From Rhodoligotrophos defluvii (GTDB lineage: Bacteria; Pseudomonadota; Alphaproteobacteria; Rhizobiales; Im1), in assembly GCF_005281615.1 (NCBI RefSeq), contig NZ_SZZM01000001.1, positions 124,272-188,271 on the forward strand: a stretch of DNA of 64,000 nucleotides, read 5' to 3'. Below the pieces are notes generated by a model that saw nothing but the letters and a program-made list of their open reading frames with translations, did not search any database and was not told the DNA's origin. The position numbers were made by a program, and so were the translations under genes. Shown in pieces: positions 8,824 through 17,715 of the stretch (its first letter is position 1; every line of letters starts with the position of its first letter).

Positions 8824-9401
8824 ATTCGTCCTCCAAGGCTCTCCCGCAGCTTCTGATAGGCAAGCCGCATTCTCGACTTCACGGTGCCGAGGGGCACGTC
8901 CAGCCGCTCGGCGATCTCGGCCTGCGAGAGATCATCAACATACGAGAGAGAGATGACGTCGAGCTGGTCTTTCGGCAAGGCCTCGATCGCATCGGCGATC
9001 TGCGCCTCGCGCTCGTTCTGGATCAGGCGCTCCTCGCCCGTGGGCTCGGCGGAGGGCTCGTCGTAATCATCCACATCGTAGAAGGTCTGGGCCGGCTGGC
9101 GCCGCAGCCGGTCGATGCGCAGATTGCGCGCGATGGTGTAGATCCAGGCGGTGGCGCTGCCCTTGGCCGGGGAGAAGCTTGCAGCTTTGTTCCACACCGT
9201 GAGCATCGTCTCCTGCACCAACTCCTCGGCTGTATCGGCGTCGGCAACCCGCCGCAGCATGAAGCTTTTCAGCCGTGGGGCGTAATAGGCGAACAGATTC
9301 GCGAAGGCGTCGCGGTCACCCTTGGCGACACGTGCCACCAGGGCGGCCATCTCGTCCTGGAGCCGGCCATTGCCTTGTCGCTGCTTGATGCTGTCCGTCA
9401 T
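8820..9401 (-). CDS. rpoE: ECF sigma factor, RpoE/ECF11 type
   Basis: 193 residues. Region 2 (about 31-102) includes AEELVQETMLTVWNKA for the -10 element and DNA melting, and region 4 (about 135-188) has the helix-turn-helix SQAEIAERLDVPLGTVKSRM that reads the -35. An acidic linker (DVDDYDEPSAEPTGEE) separates them. With ChrR as the next gene, this is the ECF group that responds to singlet oxygen and organic peroxides in photosynthetic and other alphaproteobacteria. The start at 9401 (MTDSIK) fits the family; a very long frame upstream is spurious. I searched the upstream region for the TGATCC-type autoregulatory site and did not find a convincing one. Confidence 0.95.
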   Translation of the reverse strand: MTDSIKQRQGNGRLQDEMAALVARVAKGDRDAFANLFAYYAPRLKSFMLRRVADADTAEELVQETMLTVWNKAASFSPAKGSATAWIYTIARNLRIDRLRRQPAQTFYDVDDYDEPSAEPTGEERLIQNEREAQIADAIEALPKDQLDVISLSYVDDLSQAEIAERLDVPLGTVKSRMRLAYQKLRESLGGRM

Positions 9402-9791
9402 ATCCGCCGCTTGGTCATGCGCCCGTGACGCGGAACTGCTGGCTGTCCTCCCAGCATAGACCTGCAGCCCCGTCCCTGGCAACGCGACGCATCCCCACGA
9501 GTTGCCGAGAGGGTTATCCAGACGCAAAAGAAATCTGGACCGCGCATCCGGCTGGTGCAGCCACTCGGCTTGCGCGGTGGCCGCTTTGGCTCTAAATAGG
9601 GCCACACCAGGCCGGGCCCCTCTGGCAGTTCTGCTCAGGCAGGCTGTGATGTCGGACTGGACGACCACGGAGTGGCCGGCCAATGGTTTTCGCGCCTGTG
9701 AGTGGTCGAGGCATCCGCTTCGACCGCGCAAGCTGCCGAATCCCGGTCCGCCGCCTCCGCTCGTCTTTATGGACAGCGATGGACCGTTCGG
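9402..9791. other. Divergent intergenic region, rpoE / TerC-type gene
   Basis: 390 bp between two divergent genes. It should carry the promoters of rpoE-chrR and of the TerC-family gene. I compared it with the yybP-ykoY manganese riboswitch that precedes some TerC genes and saw no matching core. Open frames crossing it are high-GC shadows. No other feature was found. Confidence 0.5.
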
Positions 9792-10442
9792 ATGTTCGAT
9801 TTTATCACACCGCAGCTTCTCACCGCCTTTTTCCAGGTCATCATGATCGACCTGGTGCTCGCCGGCGACAACGCCATCATCATCGGGCTTGCGGCCGCAG
9901 GCCTGCCCAAGGATCAGCGCAACAAGGCGATTCTCGTCGGTATCGCCGCAGCCACGCTGCTGCGCGTGGTCTTTGCCCTGCTCACCACGCAGCTTCTTCA
10001 GATCATCGGCCTGCTGCTCGCCGGCGGCATCCTCCTGCTCTGGGTGTGCTGGAAAATGTGGCGCGAGTTGCGGGCCGGCCCGCATCCCGAACCGGAGGGC
10101 GTCGAGGCGCTCGAAGACGCCGACCTCAACAAGGACGGCACCATTGCTGCCGGTCCGCCGCGCAAAACCTTCGCCCAGGCCGCCTGGCAGATCATCATTG
10201 CCGACATATCGATGTCGCTCGACAACGTGCTGGCCGTGGCGGGCGCCGCCCGGGAACATCCAGGCGTGCTGATCTTCGGCCTGGCGCTGTCGATCGCGCT
10301 GATGGGCCTGGCGGCGAGCTTCATTGCCCGCCTGCTGCAGAAGCACCGGTGGATCGCCTATGTGGGCCTCGCCGTCATCCTCTATGTGGCCTGCGAGATG
10401 ATCTATCGGGGTGCGCTCGAGGTCTGGCCGCACCTCACCTAG
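9792..10442 (+). CDS. TerC/YjbE family integral membrane protein
   Basis: 216 residues with about six to seven membrane segments. The N-terminus MFDFITPQLLTAFFQVIMID is followed by the family motif LAGDNAIIIGLAA, repeated in the second half as SLDNVLAVAGAA; these Asp-containing motifs are thought to bind a metal. A charged cytoplasmic loop (about 85-130) contains an EF-hand-like DADLNKDGT. TerC/YjbE/YkoY proteins have been linked to manganese export and metalation of exported enzymes in Bacillus and Gram-negatives; that role is an inference here. The chosen ATG starts the family homology; the longer frame upstream does not. The neighbour rpoE-chrR suggests an oxidative-stress setting. Confidence 0.88.
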   Translation: MFDFITPQLLTAFFQVIMIDLVLAGDNAIIIGLAAAGLPKDQRNKAILVGIAAATLLRVVFALLTTQLLQIIGLLLAGGILLLWVCWKMWRELRAGPHPEPEGVEALEDADLNKDGTIAAGPPRKTFAQAAWQIIIADISMSLDNVLAVAGAAREHPGVLIFGLALSIALMGLAASFIARLLQKHRWIAYVGLAVILYVACEMIYRGALEVWPHLT

Positions 10443-10560
10443 CTGCTCGCGTATTCCGAGTTGCGGCCTCATCCGCTCGCCTTTCAGGCGGTTGACCGGC
10501 TGTGCAGATCTGCAACTATGCCGCCAGCGCAAAGCAGGCCTGCTTTGCCGGAGGGGCAGA

Positions 10561-11202
10561 ATGTCCGTCACACGCCGGGGGTTTTTGATCGGAGCGGCCG
10601 CTGTTGCGGGCGTGGGCACAAGCGGCCCCGCCCGCAGCCAGCCGGTGGATGCAGCAGCCTATTTCGGGCCTGCGGTGGTCGACAATGGCGTGACCTACCG
10701 GTCGACCAATCTTGCCCGGGTGGACCGCAAATGGCGGCGGCAGATCGTTCCCTATCAGAGCATCGAGCCGCAGGGCACGGTGGTCGTCGATACGCAGAAC
10801 CACTTCCTGTACGTGATTTTCGAGAACAACACCGCGCTGCGCTACGGGGTGGGCGTCGGCAAGGAAGGGTTCAAGTGGTACGGACGGGCGCGCGTCGATC
10901 GCAAGGCCATTTGGCCGAGCTGGACGCCGCCTCCGGAGATGCTCAAGCGGCGGCCCGAGCTGCCGCGCTTCATGGAAGGCGGCGCGGGCAATCCGCTGGG
11001 ACCCCGCGCGCTCTATCTCTATCGCGACGGGACGGATCTCGGCTATCGTATCCATGGTACGGTCGAGCCCTGGAGCATCGGGCACGATGTCTCCAGCGGT
11101 TGCATCCGTATGCTGAACGAGGATGTGATCGATCTCTACCAGCGCTGCCCGAAGGGCACGGCGGTGCTGGTGCTGAAGCACCTGGGCTCGAGGGATGCAT
11201 GA
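10561..11202 (+). CDS. L,D-transpeptidase (YkuD domain), Tat-exported
   Basis: 213 residues. The N-terminus VTRRGFLIGAAAVAGVG is a twin-arginine signal. The catalytic domain has HG at His165-Gly166 and the signature SSGCIRM with nucleophile Cys181, as in YkuD/ErfK/YbiS enzymes. These cross-link peptidoglycan stem peptides (3-3 bonds) or attach lipoproteins to them. The region ALYLYRDGTDLGYRIHG just before the active site is typical of the ErfK group. The start at 10561 is preceded by GGAGGGG (spacing about 6). Its last eight bases overlap a longer reading frame of the next gene, but the real start of that gene is likely at 11261. Confidence 0.93.
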   Translation: MSVTRRGFLIGAAAVAGVGTSGPARSQPVDAAAYFGPAVVDNGVTYRSTNLARVDRKWRRQIVPYQSIEPQGTVVVDTQNHFLYVIFENNTALRYGVGVGKEGFKWYGRARVDRKAIWPSWTPPPEMLKRRPELPRFMEGGAGNPLGPRALYLYRDGTDLGYRIHGTVEPWSIGHDVSSGCIRMLNEDVIDLYQRCPKGTAVLVLKHLGSRDA

Positions 11203-11260
11203 CGGCTGGCGCCGGGCCGAAGGTGCCGGCCAGGGTCGAGAACTGGCGGGGGAAGCGGAG

Positions 11261-11785
11261 ATGATGGCGCTCTCATTCACGGCGGTCGGCCGCAGCGGGC
11301 TGGTGCTGCTGTCGGCCCTGGCCCTTGCCGGATGCTTCGGACAAGGCAGCGGCGGACCGCAAATGGCGGCGCCGCCGGCTGCCAGCGCCGATCCGAACCA
11401 GGCGCTGACCCAGCCCGGCACCGAGGAAGACTTCATGGTGAATGTGGGCCGGCGCACCTATTTCAGCGCCGGCTCGGCAACGCTCGATGCCACCGCCAAG
11501 GTGACGCTCGAGAAGCAGGCGGCCTGGCTCAATCAATATCCGCAATGGCCGGTGAAGATCCAAGGCTTCGCCGACGACCCCGGCTCGGCCAAGGAGAACC
11601 TGCAGCTGTCGCAGCGCAGGGCCGAGGCGGTGCGCGACCATCTCGTCTCGCTCGGGGTATCGCCCGACCGCATCAGCGTCAAAGGCTATGGACGCGACCG
11701 GCTGGTGCGGGAGTGCGCCGATATCGCCTGCACCTCGCAAAACCGGCGTGTGATCACCAATCTGCAGGACGAACCTGTCAGCTGA
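11261..11785 (+). CDS. OmpA/Pal-family lipoprotein
   Basis: 174 residues. A lipoprotein signal ends in LALAGC (Cys about residue 23), followed by a short Pro/Ala-rich linker and an OmpA-like domain (about 65-170) with the peptidoglycan-binding block SQRRAEAVRDHLVSLGV and RISVKGYGRDR. It resembles Pal in length and order but is not next to tol genes, so it is probably a second Pal-like lipoprotein rather than the Tol-Pal component. ATG at 11261 has GGGGGAAG upstream; a start at 11195 would overlap the transpeptidase gene and lacks a signal peptide. It lies between two cell-wall enzymes, which fits an envelope role. Confidence 0.85.
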   Translation: MMALSFTAVGRSGLVLLSALALAGCFGQGSGGPQMAAPPAASADPNQALTQPGTEEDFMVNVGRRTYFSAGSATLDATAKVTLEKQAAWLNQYPQWPVKIQGFADDPGSAKENLQLSQRRAEAVRDHLVSLGVSPDRISVKGYGRDRLVRECADIACTSQNRRVITNLQDEPVS

Positions 11786-11890
11786 ACGTGAATACTTAAG
11801 GAATCGCGTGCTATTGGCGTTGATGTTAGAAGAGCTTGACGCTCGCTGCGACTGATTCGCGCCACTTCAACCCAACGGAGATGCGATCCT

Positions 11891-12808
11891 ATGAGAGGAG
11901 TTTTTCACACACTCTCGGCGCTGCTTGCCGGTTTTATTGTCGTCTGCTCCCCTTTCGTCTTGTCGGCGCAAGCCCAAGCGGTCCAATGCGAGCCGGCCGG
12001 TGGTTTCCAGGCTTGGGTGAAGAGCTTCAAGGCTGCGCATTCAAATCTCTCGCCGCGCACCCTGGCGGCCCTCGACGGCGCGACGCTCGACCAGCAGGTC
12101 TTGCGCCTCGACCGCAACCAGCGGCACTTCAAGCAGTCGTTCGAGCAGTTCTCGCGCTCCCGCATCACGGCCGGACGGCTGAACAAGGGCCGTTCCATGC
12201 TGAAGCGGCATGCTGCGCTGCTGAAGCGGATCGAGCAGCGGTTCGGCGTACCGCCCGAGGTGGTCGTCGCCATATGGGGCCTGGAGACCGACTACGGCGT
12301 CAACATGGGCAAGCAGCAGGCGATCCGGTCGCTCGCCACGCTGGCCTATGATTGCCGGCGCACGGACATGTTCCAGCGCGAGCTGCTCGCTGCCCTGCAA
12401 ATCATCGAGCGTGGCGACCTAAGGCCATCCGAAATGCGCGGCGCCTGGGCGGGCGAGCTTGGCCAGACGCAGTTCCTGCCCAGCAGCTACCTTCGCTTTG
12501 CCGTTGATTTCGACGGCAATGGCCGGCGAGACCTCATCCGCAGCGTACCGGACGTGCTTGCCTCGACCGCCAACTACCTCAAGGGCTATGGCTGGTCGCC
12601 GGGTGCAGGCTGGGGCCCGGGCCAGCCCAATTTCGCGGCGCTGAAGGGGTGGAACAAGGCCGACGTCTATGCGCGGACCATTGCCTTGTTCGCGGAGAAG
12701 CTTTCGACGAGCCAGTCGTCCAGCCGGGAACCGGCTGGTGTGCCCACGCAACGCGACCGTCAGGTGACAACGACCACGAAATCCTCACCCTGCCAGCGTT
12801 CCTGCTGA
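11891..12808 (+). CDS. Lytic murein transglycosylase, MltB-like (SLT_2)
   Basis: 305 residues. Signal peptide about 1-30 (VLSAQAQA), then an SLT_2 domain with the catalytic Glu132 in IWGLETDYG, the block GAWAGELGQTQFLPSSYLRFAVDFDGNGRRD (landmark only, near 190-215) and NYLKGYGW. These enzymes cleave the MurNAc-GlcNAc bond with formation of 1,6-anhydro ends. There is no C-terminal peptidoglycan-binding domain, so it is the short form. The last 16 codons (TTTTKSSPCQRSC) run into the GH15 gene on the opposite strand, an overlap of 49 bp; the domain proper ends before this. AACGGAG precedes the ATG. Confidence 0.93.
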   Translation: MRGVFHTLSALLAGFIVVCSPFVLSAQAQAVQCEPAGGFQAWVKSFKAAHSNLSPRTLAALDGATLDQQVLRLDRNQRHFKQSFEQFSRSRITAGRLNKGRSMLKRHAALLKRIEQRFGVPPEVVVAIWGLETDYGVNMGKQQAIRSLATLAYDCRRTDMFQRELLAALQIIERGDLRPSEMRGAWAGELGQTQFLPSSYLRFAVDFDGNGRRDLIRSVPDVLASTANYLKGYGWSPGAGWGPGQPNFAALKGWNKADVYARTIALFAEKLSTSQSSSREPAGVPTQRDRQVTTTTKSSPCQRSC

Positions 12809-15162
12809 AGCCATTTCAGCGTGAACAGGATGCGGGTTTCGGGGGGTGCGGCGCCGGTCGGCAAGTCCGCGACATAGATGCCGAAAGCCGCCTCCTCGGT
12901 GGTCGCGTCATGGGCGGTGCTCCATCCGTCCATGCTCCAATGCACGAGGGCCGGTTCCATCAGCTCGATCCTGAGTGCCTTGCCCTGGGGAATGCTGCGC
13001 AGGCGGTTGTTGAACCGCCAGGCCCTGAACGGCGCGGTCACCTTCCGGTGCTGGTAGCGCTCGACGGGCTGGGGCGGCATGTCGAACACCCGCCCGTCAT
13101 GCAGCGAGCGCAGCAGCTTGATGTGCTCACCATGCGCCCAGACCAGCGGCATGGCGCTGCCTGAGGGCTTGCCGCGGAACAGGCCGCGCTCGGGGATGTC
13201 GTCCTGATCCCAGACCTGCTCGGGGATGAGGCCACCTTCATTGGACGAGCGCTCGAGCGTGTTCAGCAGGCGCTGCGCTTCCTTGGTGCGCCCGGCCGCG
13301 AGCTCGTAATGGGCACGCTCGCCGGTCAGAAGCGGCCAAGCACGGCCGATGCCGGTGCCGTCGAAAGAGCTGCCATCGGCCTTTTCGCCATAGCCGTCGC
13401 CGTTGTAGCGGTACCAGACGGGTCCCTGCGGCAGCTCGATCTTCAGCATGTCGTCGATCGCCTTGACCGTATCGAGGATGCGCGGGTCGTCTGCGGCGCG
13501 CAGGCCGAAGCGCACCAGGGCCAGGGCGTCGGGGCTGAGGATCAGGTTCGCCGGCTGGTTGGTGCTCTCGGGCGGGCGGTTCTTGATGGGCACGTAGCCC
13601 TGGAGGGGCGATGCGGCCTCGCAGGTATCCGGCGGCGCAATACGCACGTAATAGCCGGACAGGCCCAGCTTCTCGCAGATCGGCGTATCGGTGGCGAAGG
13701 TCCAGCGCTCGATCTGATCGTTCCAGACATCGGCTGTGTCACGGGCATATTGCGCATCGCGCATATGGCCGGCCATCTCCAGGATGTCGGCTGCCGCGAG
13801 GAGGCCGGCGATCTCCACCGCCAGGGTGAAGGGCGAATAGCCGGCGTCCTCCTCCCAGCGGTCCTGGCCGGTGACCGGCCCGTTGCGCACGAGATAGCCG
13901 GTCGCCTTCTGCACCATGGGAGTAAGGCGCTCCACCTCGTCCTCGGAGAGATGCCCTTCCCGGCGCAGCATGTCCATGAGCAGGATGGGAAAGGCGCACT
14001 CATCCATCTGCACGCCGTGCCAATAGGGCTCGCCGTCGAGCCACATGTTCTGCGACCAGTGGCCGTCGGCCTCCTGCACCGCGTTGAGATAGCGCAGCAC
14101 GGCCATGGCTTCGTTGACGGCGCCCGCCGCGAGGAAGCCGCCGGCCGTCTCCACCAGGTCGCGCGGCCAGACCAGGTGATAGCCGCCGAGATCCTCGTCG
14201 CCCTTGTCGGTGCCCCAGGGAATGGAGAGGCTTGCGATCACCGCGCCTGGAAAGGAAACGGGTGAGTGAACCGCCAGCACCGACGTGCTGACGCGATAGG
14301 CATTCAGACTTTTCTTCCGCGCGGGCTGCGCGCGGTCGAGCGGCAGCAGGCTCTCCTGCCACTTTCGCCAGCCGCTGACATAGCCCTTGAGCGCTGCATC
14401 GAAGCCGCCCTGGAGGGTGGCCAGGGCCCGGTATGCAGCTTCCTGCGGCCGCGCCGCAATGGAAAGGGCGAGCAGGAAGGGCGCGCCGCCGGTGGCGGGC
14501 AGGTCGATCTCGCCGGTCATGGCCACGTTGCCGTTGGGCGCCTCGCTATAGCACTCTGCCAGATGCTTGTGTTGGGAAAGCTGCTGCCAGCCGTCGGAGG
14601 TGCCGACATAGCCGACCGAGCGGTTGGCCCAGGGCACGGAGCAGGCGACCGCAAGCGAGACGCCGAAGCGGCCCTGGGCGAAGAGCATCGGCGTGCCCTT
14701 GTAGTCATCGAGCCAGGCAGTGTTGCCGGCGCCGCCATTGACCAGGTGCGGTGCGATCAGCGCATAGAGCCGGTAGTCCAGCAGCGTGCCGTGAAGGGGC
14801 TCGAACCTCACCTCCTGCAGCACCGTGTCGCGCAGCGGATCGGTGATGATCTGCTTGCTCATGCGGTAGCGGCCGTCGAGGGCCGTGTTGGTAAGGCGGA
14901 AGCCGGGCACCCCCTCCTCGACCATGGCGACTTCGTGGGCGGTGTGCCGCTTTTCCTCCGAGAAATAATCGCGTCCGTCGGTGACGATCAGGCCGAAATC
15001 GCGGGTGCAGGCCGTATCGACGCGCGGGAAATAGATCTCGTTGAGGATGCCATGGCTGATGGTGAACCAGATACGGCTGTTGGCCGTCAGCGCCGTACCC
15101 ACACCGCTCTTGGCGCTGGAGGTCCATCGTGCCTCCATGCCCGGCGCCCCAGGTGCCTGCAT
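12760..15162 (-). CDS. Glycoside hydrolase family 15 glucoamylase (glucan 1,4-alpha-glucosidase)
   Basis: 800 residues. The N-terminal half is the beta-sandwich domain of bacterial glucoamylases (starting TSSAKSGVGTALTANSRIWF), and the C-terminal half the (alpha/alpha)6 barrel with WPRDLVETAGGFLAAG, the acid motif VQMDECAFP and the base motif PLVWAHGEHIKLL. These enzymes release glucose from non-reducing ends of glucans. No signal peptide is visible at the chosen start, so it is probably cytoplasmic and acts on glycogen or maltodextrins. The start at 15162 is fixed by AAGGAGGGGG; a frame to 15273 has no such site. It is divergent from tkt and next to the sugar phosphate operon, which would take up its product after phosphorylation. 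Confidence 0.93.
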   Translation of the reverse strand: MQAPGAPGMEARWTSSAKSGVGTALTANSRIWFTISHGILNEIYFPRVDTACTRDFGLIVTDGRDYFSEEKRHTAHEVAMVEEGVPGFRLTNTALDGRYRMSKQIITDPLRDTVLQEVRFEPLHGTLLDYRLYALIAPHLVNGGAGNTAWLDDYKGTPMLFAQGRFGVSLAVACSVPWANRSVGYVGTSDGWQQLSQHKHLAECYSEAPNGNVAMTGEIDLPATGGAPFLLALSIAARPQEAAYRALATLQGGFDAALKGYVSGWRKWQESLLPLDRAQPARKKSLNAYRVSTSVLAVHSPVSFPGAVIASLSIPWGTDKGDEDLGGYHLVWPRDLVETAGGFLAAGAVNEAMAVLRYLNAVQEADGHWSQNMWLDGEPYWHGVQMDECAFPILLMDMLRREGHLSEDEVERLTPMVQKATGYLVRNGPVTGQDRWEEDAGYSPFTLAVEIAGLLAAADILEMAGHMRDAQYARDTADVWNDQIERWTFATDTPICEKLGLSGYYVRIAPPDTCEAASPLQGYVPIKNRPPESTNQPANLILSPDALALVRFGLRAADDPRILDTVKAIDDMLKIELPQGPVWYRYNGDGYGEKADGSSFDGTGIGRAWPLLTGERAHYELAAGRTKEAQRLLNTLERSSNEGGLIPEQVWDQDDIPERGLFRGKPSGSAMPLVWAHGEHIKLLRSLHDGRVFDMPPQPVERYQHRKVTAPFRAWRFNNRLRSIPQGKALRIELMEPALVHWSMDGWSTAHDATTEEAAFGIYVADLPTGAAPPETRILFTLKWLQQERWQGEDFVVVVT

Positions 15163-15482
15163 GCCCCCTCCTTGCGGGAACCACCTCGGGTTCCACGCGA
15201 AGATCCGTGTTTCCGCCTGCCGAATCGGCCGCACGTTCATCCATGCAGCAAGCGGCGTGTGGCTGTCACGCAATCTTCGCGATGGCGCTTAATATGATAT
15301 TTCCACTATCACGAGATGCTGACGCGGTGGCTCTGAGGTGAACTCCTCTTCGGTTGACAGTGGCGCATCATCGCACCTAGCATCGACCGCGATGCGCGGG
15401 TCGGAACCCAAGTACCGTTTCGTTGTTCTGCCTAGAATTTCCCCGTTCGCCGCCCTTAAGAACAGACCCACGGGAGCGCGGT
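15163..15482. other. Divergent intergenic region, GH15 gene / tkt
   Basis: 320 bp between the two divergent sugar-metabolism genes. It contains the GH15 Shine-Dalgarno at its left end, a candidate tkt promoter at 15354-15382 and an AT-rich patch near 15287-15310 (TTAATATGATATTTCC) that could be a promoter of either gene. No RNA gene or open frame is supported. Confidence 0.5.
15354..15382 (+). promoter_or_regulatory. Candidate sigma-70 promoter of the tkt operon
   Basis: TTGACA at 15354-15359 is followed by 17 bases and CTAGCA at 15377-15382. The -35 is a perfect match, the -10 is weak compared with the rhizobial CTATAT. It lies about 100 bp upstream of the tkt start on the same strand. Confidence 0.4.
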
Positions 15483-17615
15483 ATGACTATGAACAGCGTG
15501 GATGCAGGCAACGCGGTCACCCCGTCCTCCCTGGCCGGGTCAGGGTCGGCACCGGCAGGCCAAGACCCGATGGATGTGCTTGCCATCAACACCATCCGGA
15601 CCTTGTCCATGGATGCGGTGCAGCAGGCGGATTCGGGCCACCCGGGCACGCCGATGGCCATGGCGCCGGTGGCCTATACGCTCTGGCAGCGTTTCCTGCG
15701 GTTTGACCCCGAAGACCCGATCTGGCCCAACCGCGACCGCTTCGTGCTGTCGGTCGGGCATGCGTCCATGCTGCTCTATTCGCTGCTGTATCTGAGCGGC
15801 GTGAAGTCGGTGAATGCGGATTACGAGATCCTGGGCGCGCCGGCCGTGACGCTCGACGACATCAAGGGCTTCCGCCAGCTGGACAGCAAATGCCCGGGGC
15901 ACCCGGAATACCGACTCGTGTCCGGGGTCGAGACCACGACCGGCCCTCTTGGTCAGGGGGTCGCGACCTCCGTGGGCATGGCGATCGCCGAGCGCTGGCT
16001 GGCCGAGCGCTACAACAAGCCCGGCTTTCCCCTGTTCGGCTACCGCATCTATGCCCTGTGCGGCGACGGCGACATGATGGAGGGCATCTCCGGCGAAGCG
16101 GCCTCCATCGCCGGGCATCTGAAGCTTTCCAACCTGTGCTGGATCTATGATTCGAACCACGTGACCATCGAGGGTCACACGGACCTGGCCTTCAGCGAGG
16201 ACGTGGCGGCCCGGTTCCTCGCCTATGGCTGGCACGTGCTGCGGCTTTCGGACGCCAACGACACCGAGCGCTTGGCCCGGGCGCTCGCCACCGCGGCGGA
16301 GACCCAGGACCGGCCGACCCTGATCATCGTCGAGAGCCATATCGGCTATGGCGCGCCGCACAAGCAGGATACGAGCGCGGCCCACGGCTCGCCGCTCGGC
16401 GAAGAGGAAATCAGGCTGACGAAGCGCGCCTATGGCTGGCCGGAAGATGCCAAGTTCCTGGTGCCCGACGGGGTCAGGGAGCGCTTCGCCGAGGGCGTGG
16501 GCGCCCGCGGCAAGGCGCTGCGGACGCAATGGGCCGAGATGTTTGCGCGTTATCGTGGGGCGCATGCGGATCTTGCCCGGGAGATCGACCTCATGCAGGC
16601 GCGCGGGCTGCCTGAGGGTTGGGACAAGGACATTCCGAAGTTTCCGGCCGATGCCAATAAGGGTATCTCTGGCCGGGACGCCTCTAGCAAGGTGCTGAAC
16701 GCGATCGCGCCCAATCTGCCGTGGGTGCTCGGCGGTGCTGCCGATCTTGCTCCTTCGACCAAGACCCGCCTCACCTTCGAGGGAGCCGGCGATTTCGAAG
16801 CCGGCCGCTATTCGGGGCGCAATTTCCATTTCGGCATCCGCGAGCATGCCATGGCTGCCATCTGCAACGGCATGTCGCTGTCGAAGCTGCGGTCCTACGG
16901 CTCCGGGTTCCTCATTTTCAGCGACTACATGAAGCCGGCGATCCGGCTTTCGGCGCTGATGGAGCTGCCGGTGATCTATGTGTTCACCCACGACTCGATT
17001 GGTGTGGGCGAAGACGGGCCGACGCACCAGCCGGTGGAGCAGCTGCTGGCCCTGCGCAGCATTCCCGGACTTTTGACCCTCAGGCCGGCGGATGCCAACG
17101 AGGTGGCGGAATGCTGGCGGGTGATGCTCGGCCGGCACCATACGCCCTCGTGCCTGATCCTCTCGCGCCAGGAGCTGCCGACCATCGACCGCGACAAATA
17201 CGCCTCTGCCGACGGCGTGGCGAAGGGCGCCTATGTGCTGGCCGATCCGCCGGAAGGCGAGCCGCAGGTGATCCTGATCGCCACCGGGAGCGAGGTCTGG
17301 CTCTGTCTCTCCGCCTTCGAGCAGCTTGCTGGCGAGGGCGTGCGTGCCCGGGTGGTGTCCATGCCCTCCTGGGAGCTGTTCGAAGCGCAGGACCAAGCCT
17401 ATCGCGATATGGTACTGCCGCCGCACATCAGGGCGAGGGTTTCGGTGGAGCAGGCCTCGACCATCGGCTGGGATCGCTATGTCGGCGCAAACGGCGCCAA
17501 GATCGGCATGCACACATTCGGCGCATCGGCACCGCTGAAGGCACTGCTCACGAAATTCGGCTTCACACCGGAAAAGATCGTGGAAGCCGCACGCGCGCAG
17601 ATCGCGAAACATTGA
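15483..17615 (+). CDS. tkt: Transketolase
   Basis: 710 residues. The N-terminal domain binds thiamine diphosphate: GHPGTPMAMAPVAYTLW, the motif GDGDMMEGISGEAASIAGH with the downstream Asn (DSNHVTIEG), and HGSPLG. The middle domain has the Glu of FGIREHAMAAI, which activates the cofactor, and THDSIGVGEDGPTHQPVEQL. The enzyme moves two-carbon units between pentose, heptose and triose phosphates. GGGAG precedes ATG 15483; Met at 15489 is an alternative. It is the first gene of a seven-gene operon whose other members give the rest of the pentose phosphate pathway. The first 45 residues are extra and low-complexity compared with most family members. Confidence 0.97.
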   Translation: MTMNSVDAGNAVTPSSLAGSGSAPAGQDPMDVLAINTIRTLSMDAVQQADSGHPGTPMAMAPVAYTLWQRFLRFDPEDPIWPNRDRFVLSVGHASMLLYSLLYLSGVKSVNADYEILGAPAVTLDDIKGFRQLDSKCPGHPEYRLVSGVETTTGPLGQGVATSVGMAIAERWLAERYNKPGFPLFGYRIYALCGDGDMMEGISGEAASIAGHLKLSNLCWIYDSNHVTIEGHTDLAFSEDVAARFLAYGWHVLRLSDANDTERLARALATAAETQDRPTLIIVESHIGYGAPHKQDTSAAHGSPLGEEEIRLTKRAYGWPEDAKFLVPDGVRERFAEGVGARGKALRTQWAEMFARYRGAHADLAREIDLMQARGLPEGWDKDIPKFPADANKGISGRDASSKVLNAIAPNLPWVLGGAADLAPSTKTRLTFEGAGDFEAGRYSGRNFHFGIREHAMAAICNGMSLSKLRSYGSGFLIFSDYMKPAIRLSALMELPVIYVFTHDSIGVGEDGPTHQPVEQLLALRSIPGLLTLRPADANEVAECWRVMLGRHHTPSCLILSRQELPTIDRDKYASADGVAKGAYVLADPPEGEPQVILIATGSEVWLCLSAFEQLAGEGVRARVVSMPSWELFEAQDQAYRDMVLPPHIRARVSVEQASTIGWDRYVGANGAKIGMHTFGASAPLKALLTKFGFTPEKIVEAARAQIAKH

Positions 17616-17665
17616 TTGAACGAACCGAGTTTAGCATGCAGGCGGGACGGCGGTCAGGACGATGC

Positions 17666-17688
17666 GGCTGATGCCGTCAGCCCGTTTT
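17666..17688 (+). terminator. Short hairpin with T-run between tkt and tal-pgi
   Basis: GGCTGA at 17666-17671 pairs with TCAGCC at 17677-17682 around a 5-nt loop, followed by CG and TTTT (17685-17688). The stem has only six pairs, so it is a weak intrinsic terminator at most. It could reduce expression of the downstream genes relative to tkt. Confidence 0.35.
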
Positions 17689-17715
17689 CGCGACGACGCG
17701 TCCCAGGAGTAGTCG

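Noticed and set aside
9402-9791. Manganese riboswitch (yybP-ykoY) before the TerC gene
   Set aside because: The conserved core bases were not found.
15360-15430. GGAAC site near tkt as an EcfG promoter
   Set aside because: The distance from GGAAC to CGTT is about 13 bases, not 16-17.
15540-17612. A 690-codon open frame antisense to tkt
   Set aside because: High-GC mirror frame of a real gene; no signal, motif or start site. The same holds for large antisense frames at 2790-4382, 5175-6485 and 13309-14265.
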